A stretch of 6,719 nucleotides of DNA. Source: Desulfarculus sp. Its GTDB lineage: Bacteria; Desulfobacterota; Desulfarculia; Desulfarculales; Desulfarculaceae. The position numbers and the translations under genes are program-made. The notes beneath the pieces are model-generated. The model made no database searches and was not told where the DNA came from. It saw only the letters and a list, made by a program, of their open reading frames with translations. The number at the start of each line of letters is the position of its first letter. Position 1 is the first letter of the stretch. Location: positions 1 through 6,719 of the forward strand of contig JAIUYB010000128.1 in assembly GCA_020216625.1 (NCBI GenBank). The letters run 5' to 3'. Shown one piece after another: positions 5,607-6,719 of the stretch.

Positions 5607-6719
5607 TCAACCGTGGTCCCTGGCGCTGTCCTCTGCCGCTGGCGTGGCCAGGGTCGCGATGCCTTCGCGCCAGGCTGGCTCCAGGCGGGCCCAGGTCATG
5701 GCCTGGGCCGCGCGTCGGGCGGCGGGCTGAGGGGCCCGGGCGGCGTCGGGATCGGCCAACAACGGGGCCAGGGCCGTGGCCAAATGACCGGGGGGATAGA
5801 GGCAGGCCTCCGGGTAGAGCTCGGGATAGACCAGGGCCCGGGGCAGGAGGGGACGGCAGCCGGCCCAGACCGCCTCGGCCACGGCCAGGCCCTGGTTCTC
5901 CTGGCGGGCGGTGCTGACCACCAGGTCGGCCCAGTGGAGCCAGCGCCAATAGTCCCGCCGGTCGACCACGGCGCCCCATTGCCGCGCCCGCTCCCCCAGG
6001 GCCGCGCGGGCTTTCGAAAAGACCTCCGGAGGCCGGCCAGAGCTGAGGCCCAGCACCGCCAATTCGAACGCCAGTCCTTGCCCGGACAGGTCCGCCAACG
6101 CCGCGAAAAATGCTTCCGGGTCCTTGTCATGGTGCCAGTGATGATTCCAGAGCAGGCGCAAGGGGCCTTGACGCGGCGCTCGCTCCAGGCCGGCGGCCTC
6201 GGTGGTGTCCACGGGCACCGGCAGGACGGCGCTTTTGGATGTGATGCCGGGCAACAAGTCCGGAGGGACGGCGTCGGGCAGGGCCTCCAGCAGCGATGCG
6301 GCGGCGGCGAGGAATTCCCGGCGCTGATGATCGGAGTTGAAGACCACCCGCTGGGCGGCCTGGGCGGTGGTGAGGTTGGTCCAAGCCAGGAAGAGGTCGC
6401 GCTCCCGCTGGCGGTCGTCGGCCTGGCCCGGGGCGGGATAGGCCATCTGGTTCTCGTGGAAATAAACCAGGGCTGGAGTTTGGCCCAACTCCGGCGCCAA
6501 CCCCCGCAACTCGGCCAGGTCGAGCATGGCGGAGCAGATCAGACCGTCCCAGGGCTGGCGCAGGATGTCGCCGGCGGCCAGAGCCAGAAAGCTGGCCGCG
6601 CCGCGCAAACGCCAGCGGAAATGGCGGCCGGGCAGGGTGAGCAGGGTCCATCGGGCGGGCACATGCCTTATCAGTCCGTCGCAGAGGGCGCGGTGGGAGG
6701 CGTTGGCATAGGGCTCGAT
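5607..6719 (-). CDS. DUF3524/GTDC1-family glycosyltransferase, probable tRNA-queuosine mannosyltransferase (5' end beyond right edge)
   Basis: The window holds 370 residues of a GT4-like (GT-B fold) glycosyltransferase. Numbered from the edge, it reads IEPYANASHRALCDGLIRHV, then TLLTLPGRHFRWRLRG (25-40), YFHENQMAYP (86-95), RVVFNSDHQRREF (124-136), WNHHWHHDKDPEAFF (191-205), and an E-x7-E sugar-nucleotide motif at E274/E282. These blocks identify the DUF3524 family, which includes human GTDC1, the enzyme that mannosylates queuosine in tRNA-Asp. By homology this protein may glycosylate a modified tRNA base in the cytoplasm; sugar and substrate in this organism are inferred. The GTG at 6662-6660 is not the start: the frame stays open upstream and encodes the conserved EPY..xSH motif, so the true start lies perhaps 4-6 codons past the edge. 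It converges on the RNase gene with a 55-base gap. No convincing terminator of its own is visible. Confidence 0.85.
   Translation of the reverse strand: MEPYANASHRALCDGLIRHVPARWTLLTLPGRHFRWRLRGAASFLALAAGDILRQPWDGLICSAMLDLAELRGLAPELGQTPALVYFHENQMAYPAPGQADDRQRERDLFLAWTNLTTAQAAQRVVFNSDHQRREFLAAAASLLEALPDAVPPDLLPGITSKSAVLPVPVDTTEAAGLERAPRQGPLRLLWNHHWHHDKDPEAFFAALADLSGQGLAFELAVLGLSSGRPPEVFSKARAALGERARQWGAVVDRRDYWRWLHWADLVVSTARQENQGLAVAEAVWAGCRPLLPRALVYPELYPEACLYPPGHLATALAPLLADPDAARAPQPAARRAAQAMTWARLEPAWREGIATLATPAAEDSARDHG

Noticed and set aside
5596..5616. Small inverted repeat CGGT-TGA-ACCG as terminator of the glycosyltransferase gene
   Set aside because: The stem is only 4 bp plus a mismatch, lies across the stop codon, and the T-rich stretch follows more than ten bases later. 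Not convincing.
1..6719. Many short repeats such as GGCCAGG and CTGGCC across the window
   Set aside because: They follow from GC-rich Leu/Ala/Gly codons, are not regularly spaced and do not form an array.

Overview
This is a GC-rich bacterial window carrying five protein genes, two of them cut by the window edges. GC-biased third positions fill the opposite strands with long spurious open frames. No rRNA, tRNA, CRISPR array or insertion sequence is visible. The gene families (TlpA-like periplasmic thioredoxin, heterodimeric ABC exporter, organelle/cyanobacterial-type RNB exonuclease, DUF3524 glycosyltransferase) and the composition suggest a Gram-negative-type bacterium. A GC-rich Desulfobacterota lineage is my best guess, but the window alone does not prove it.

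Layout. (1) Bases 1-3328, minus strand, form a tight operon transcribed leftwards. It starts with a secreted TlpA/ResA-like thioredoxin that has two extra tandem C-terminal modules (3328-1970). A complete ABC exporter half with a degenerate catalytic residue follows (1953-208). The last gene is the N-terminus of a second ABC half, which starts with GTG at 203 and runs off the left edge. Gaps of 16 and 4 bases and ribosome binding sites at or inside the preceding gene ends argue for one transcript and translational coupling. (2) Bases 3329-3562 are a divergent control region. It holds a strong sigma70-type promoter for the rightward gene, a weaker candidate for the leftward operon, two hairpins in the rightward leader, and a near-perfect 24-base direct repeat placed on both translation starts. 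(3) Bases 3563-5551, plus strand, encode an RNB-family 3'-5' exoribonuclease. Its stop codon lies inside a hairpin followed by a T-run. (4) Bases 5607-6719, minus strand, encode a DUF3524/GTDC1-type glycosyltransferase, the family of tRNA-queuosine mannosyltransferases. Its reading frame continues to the right edge, so its real start lies outside.

How they fit. The leftward operon looks like an envelope module: a disulfide-active periplasmic protein made together with a two-subunit exporter of unknown substrate. The RNase and the glycosyltransferase are convergent and separately transcribed; both are likely RNA-acting, but nothing shows a functional link. The most unusual items are the duplicated two-cysteine module on the thioredoxin and the repeat that makes the two divergent mRNAs complementary at their initiation regions.
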